From positions 1-23,606 of IMG/VR virus record IMGVR_UViG_3300032242_000307: DNA of 23,606 bases. One strand, written 5' to 3'. Position numbers and translations under genes: made by a program. The notes below the pieces were generated by a model. It worked only from the letters and a program-made list of their open reading frames with translations. It was not told the origin of the DNA and searched no databases. Of this stretch, positions 22,117 through 23,606 are shown in pieces. The stretch's first letter is position 1; every line of letters begins with the position of its first letter. This DNA is from a virus.

Positions 22117-23606
22117 ATGGCAATTCTAGTTAAGCGAACTGCAAAAAATCCAATCCCAACATTTTCTGGTATCCGCGATATAGATACCTCAGGTATGGAG
22201 GCTCGTCCCGGAACTGCGGGGCCAACTGGATCAATTTCCGATGCCGGTGGTTATCGTGCGCCAGTAACCTCTGTAATTTCTCCTGACGTTGTAAATACTC
22301 CAACAACTGGCACAGGAATGCCTGTCGGAGTTACGCCTGTTTCCAGACCAAACATCCCTACGGTCACAAACAAGCCAACACTGCCAACAACTACAAAACC
22401 AACTCTGCCTACACCGCCGACAAAAATTCCTACGACTGTAACTCCTAAAGTTACAACTCCTACGGTAACAAAGCCAAGCACAATTACATCTGTAGTCAAA
22501 CCAACTACAACAGTTACTCCTAAGGTGACAAATACAACACCTGCGGGAAAAATTACTACGCCCACGTCAACAACAAAAGTAACTCCAACCGTTACAAACA
22601 CTTCCAAAACTGGTACAAGTTCAATTTTGAATTCATTGTTGCCTACAGTTGGCGGAGCAGTTGCTGGTAGTTTGTTAAATAAAAATACTGGTAAAACAAT
22701 TACTGATTTTCTTGGTTTGACTGGCGGAAAAACTAATAACAGCAACGCAAGTAATTCTGGTTCATCTTCTGGTTCAAAGACTAGCGGTACAACAGGCGGT
22801 GGGCTTACTACTGGAACAAAGTCAACTGATACAAAATTGACTGATGCGCAAGTGCAGGCTGAATTAGATAAGGCCGGCAAAACTAGTTACGGGCCACCTT
22901 CTGACGCTGTGTCAAACGGTGATGGAACTTATTACAGCATCGACTCCAATGGATTTAAAACCACCTATGACAAAGATGGCGCAGTTCTTGGCATGGAGAT
23001 GGGAACTTCAGATGAATTAAGTGCTTGGGCTAAATTAAATAACACAACAATTGACACCACACAAATGGGTGACAACGGTGTTATGACAGGACAAGTTTAT
23101 ACACCTGATGGAACCTTGACACCTAAAGGTTCTGTGACGCCAACAAATATTGCAGACAACTCTAATTCATCAAATATGACTGACCTTGGAGAGGGCTACA
23201 AACAAGATGCCGCTGGTAATGTTTATGACTCTTCTGGCGCTTTAGTTGCGACCATGAATGGCGACGGTTCATATGCGTTGGTTGGCAGTCAAGACAATTC
23301 TGGTAATGTTGATTTGGGTGGCGGCTATTACCAAGACCCTAAAGGTGATATTTATTCTTCAGATGGTACTTTGTATGCATCTTTGGGTAATGATGGAAAT
23401 TATGCTTTGGTTGGTGATCAATCCCAGCAAGGTTCAGACAACACGCAAACGGCTGACAATGGTGGCTATACACAAGATGCGGCTGGTAACTGGTATGCCC
23501 CCGGTGGGAAACTCTACGCTCGTGTTAGCCCAGACGGTTCTTACACCCTTGCTGGTGACACCACATCGAATGACAATACAAGTGTAGACAATACAAATTT
23601 AGACAA
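22117..23606 (+). CDS. Thr/Pro-rich repeat protein, candidate internal virion protein (3' truncated)
   Basis: An open frame from ATG 22117 runs to the window end without a stop (496 codons), so the gene is cut. Order: an N-terminal region to residue 80; a Thr/Pro/Lys-rich stalk about 84-168 (KPTLPTTTKPTLPTPPTK, VTPKVTTPTVTKPS); a glycine-rich hydrophobic segment about 169-208 (ILNSLLPTVGGAVAGSLL) that could span or perturb a membrane; then Gly/Ser/Thr linker. From about residue 358 there are three copies of a 43-47-residue unit, starting near 358, 401 and 448. The unit is GGY-x-QD-x-x-GN-x-Y-x-x-x-G-x-L-x-A...DG-x-Y-x-L-x-GD. Such units resemble beta-hairpin or propeller-like repeats. Function is unknown; position and composition match the upstream protein, so they may act together. 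Confidence 0.75.
   Translation, partial: MAILVKRTAKNPIPTFSGIRDIDTSGMEARPGTAGPTGSISDAGGYRAPVTSVISPDVVNTPTTGTGMPVGVTPVSRPNIPTVTNKPTLPTTTKPTLPTPPTKIPTTVTPKVTTPTVTKPSTITSVVKPTTTVTPKVTNTTPAGKITTPTSTTKVTPTVTNTSKTGTSSILNSLLPTVGGAVAGSLLNKNTGKTITDFLGLTGGKTNNSNASNSGSSSGSKTSGTTGGGLTTGTKSTDTKLTDAQVQAELDKAGKTSYGPPSDAVSNGDGTYYSIDSNGFKTTYDKDGAVLGMEMGTSDELSAWAKLNNTTIDTTQMGDNGVMTGQVYTPDGTLTPKGSVTPTNIADNSNSSNMTDLGEGYKQDAAGNVYDSSGALVATMNGDGSYALVGSQDNSGNVDLGGGYYQDPKGDIYSSDGTLYASLGNDGNYALVGDQSQQGSDNTQTADNGGYTQDAAGNWYAPGGKLYARVSPDGSYTLAGDTTSNDNTSVDNTNLD

Noticed and set aside
22251-22880. 209-codon minus-strand open frame rich in Val and Pro
   Set aside because: It is the complement of the Thr/Pro repeat region of the + strand gene; its composition follows from that repeat and not from selection for a protein.

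Overview
The window is a stretch of a tailed double-stranded DNA phage (Caudoviricetes), probably podovirus-like and from an uncultured aquatic source. Evidence: the C-terminus of a major capsid protein, two head-tail adaptor candidates, a P22-gp10-like tail hub candidate, a long array of Thr/Gly/Ala-rich tail fibre proteins, and a holin plus M15 peptidase lysis pair. Every convincing gene is on the + strand, packed with 1-4 base stop/start overlaps (TAATG, ATGA). No integrase, polymerase, terminase, tRNA, IS element or CRISPR array was found. The host cannot be read from the sequence. Both ends are truncated: base 1 lies upstream of a broken capsid gene and the last ORF runs off base 23606.

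Layout. 1-158: repeat-rich, foldable, apparently non-coding sequence abutting the capsid gene. 159-485: capsid C-terminus, then a strong terminator. 562-3746: four small virion-associated proteins, including a Lys/Gly-rich protein with internal 65-residue repeats. 3751-5198: a neck/adaptor protein carrying an inserted discoidin-like domain, and a small Cys4 protein. 5198-12332: tail fibre region, with two large fibres followed by three consecutive 'fibre + small protein' cassettes and one more very small ORF. 12341-14292: lysis region with a single-TM protein, a TM/coiled-coil protein, a protein with a textbook -1 frameshift signal, a holin and an endolysin. 14345-18206: a second adaptor, a modular tail protein and a tail hub with two inserted modules. 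18175-20302: a small ORF, an acyl carrier protein, a beta-ketoacyl-ACP synthase with a complete Cys-His-His triad, and a GNAT-like protein. 20302-23606: two large low-complexity proteins with glycine-zipper segments, candidates for internal or ejected virion proteins.

The two observations most worth follow-up are these. (1) An ACP-KAS pair is translationally coupled inside a virion-gene operon, beside a possible acyltransferase. This suggests the phage makes or redirects an acyl group, conceivably for a virion protein or for host lipid. (2) The gene at 12810 has an in-phase A AAA AAG slippery heptamer, a 9-nt spacer and a 9-bp hairpin. Shifting to -1 adds a transmembrane helix and ends exactly at the next start codon, so the gene may make soluble and membrane-anchored forms.
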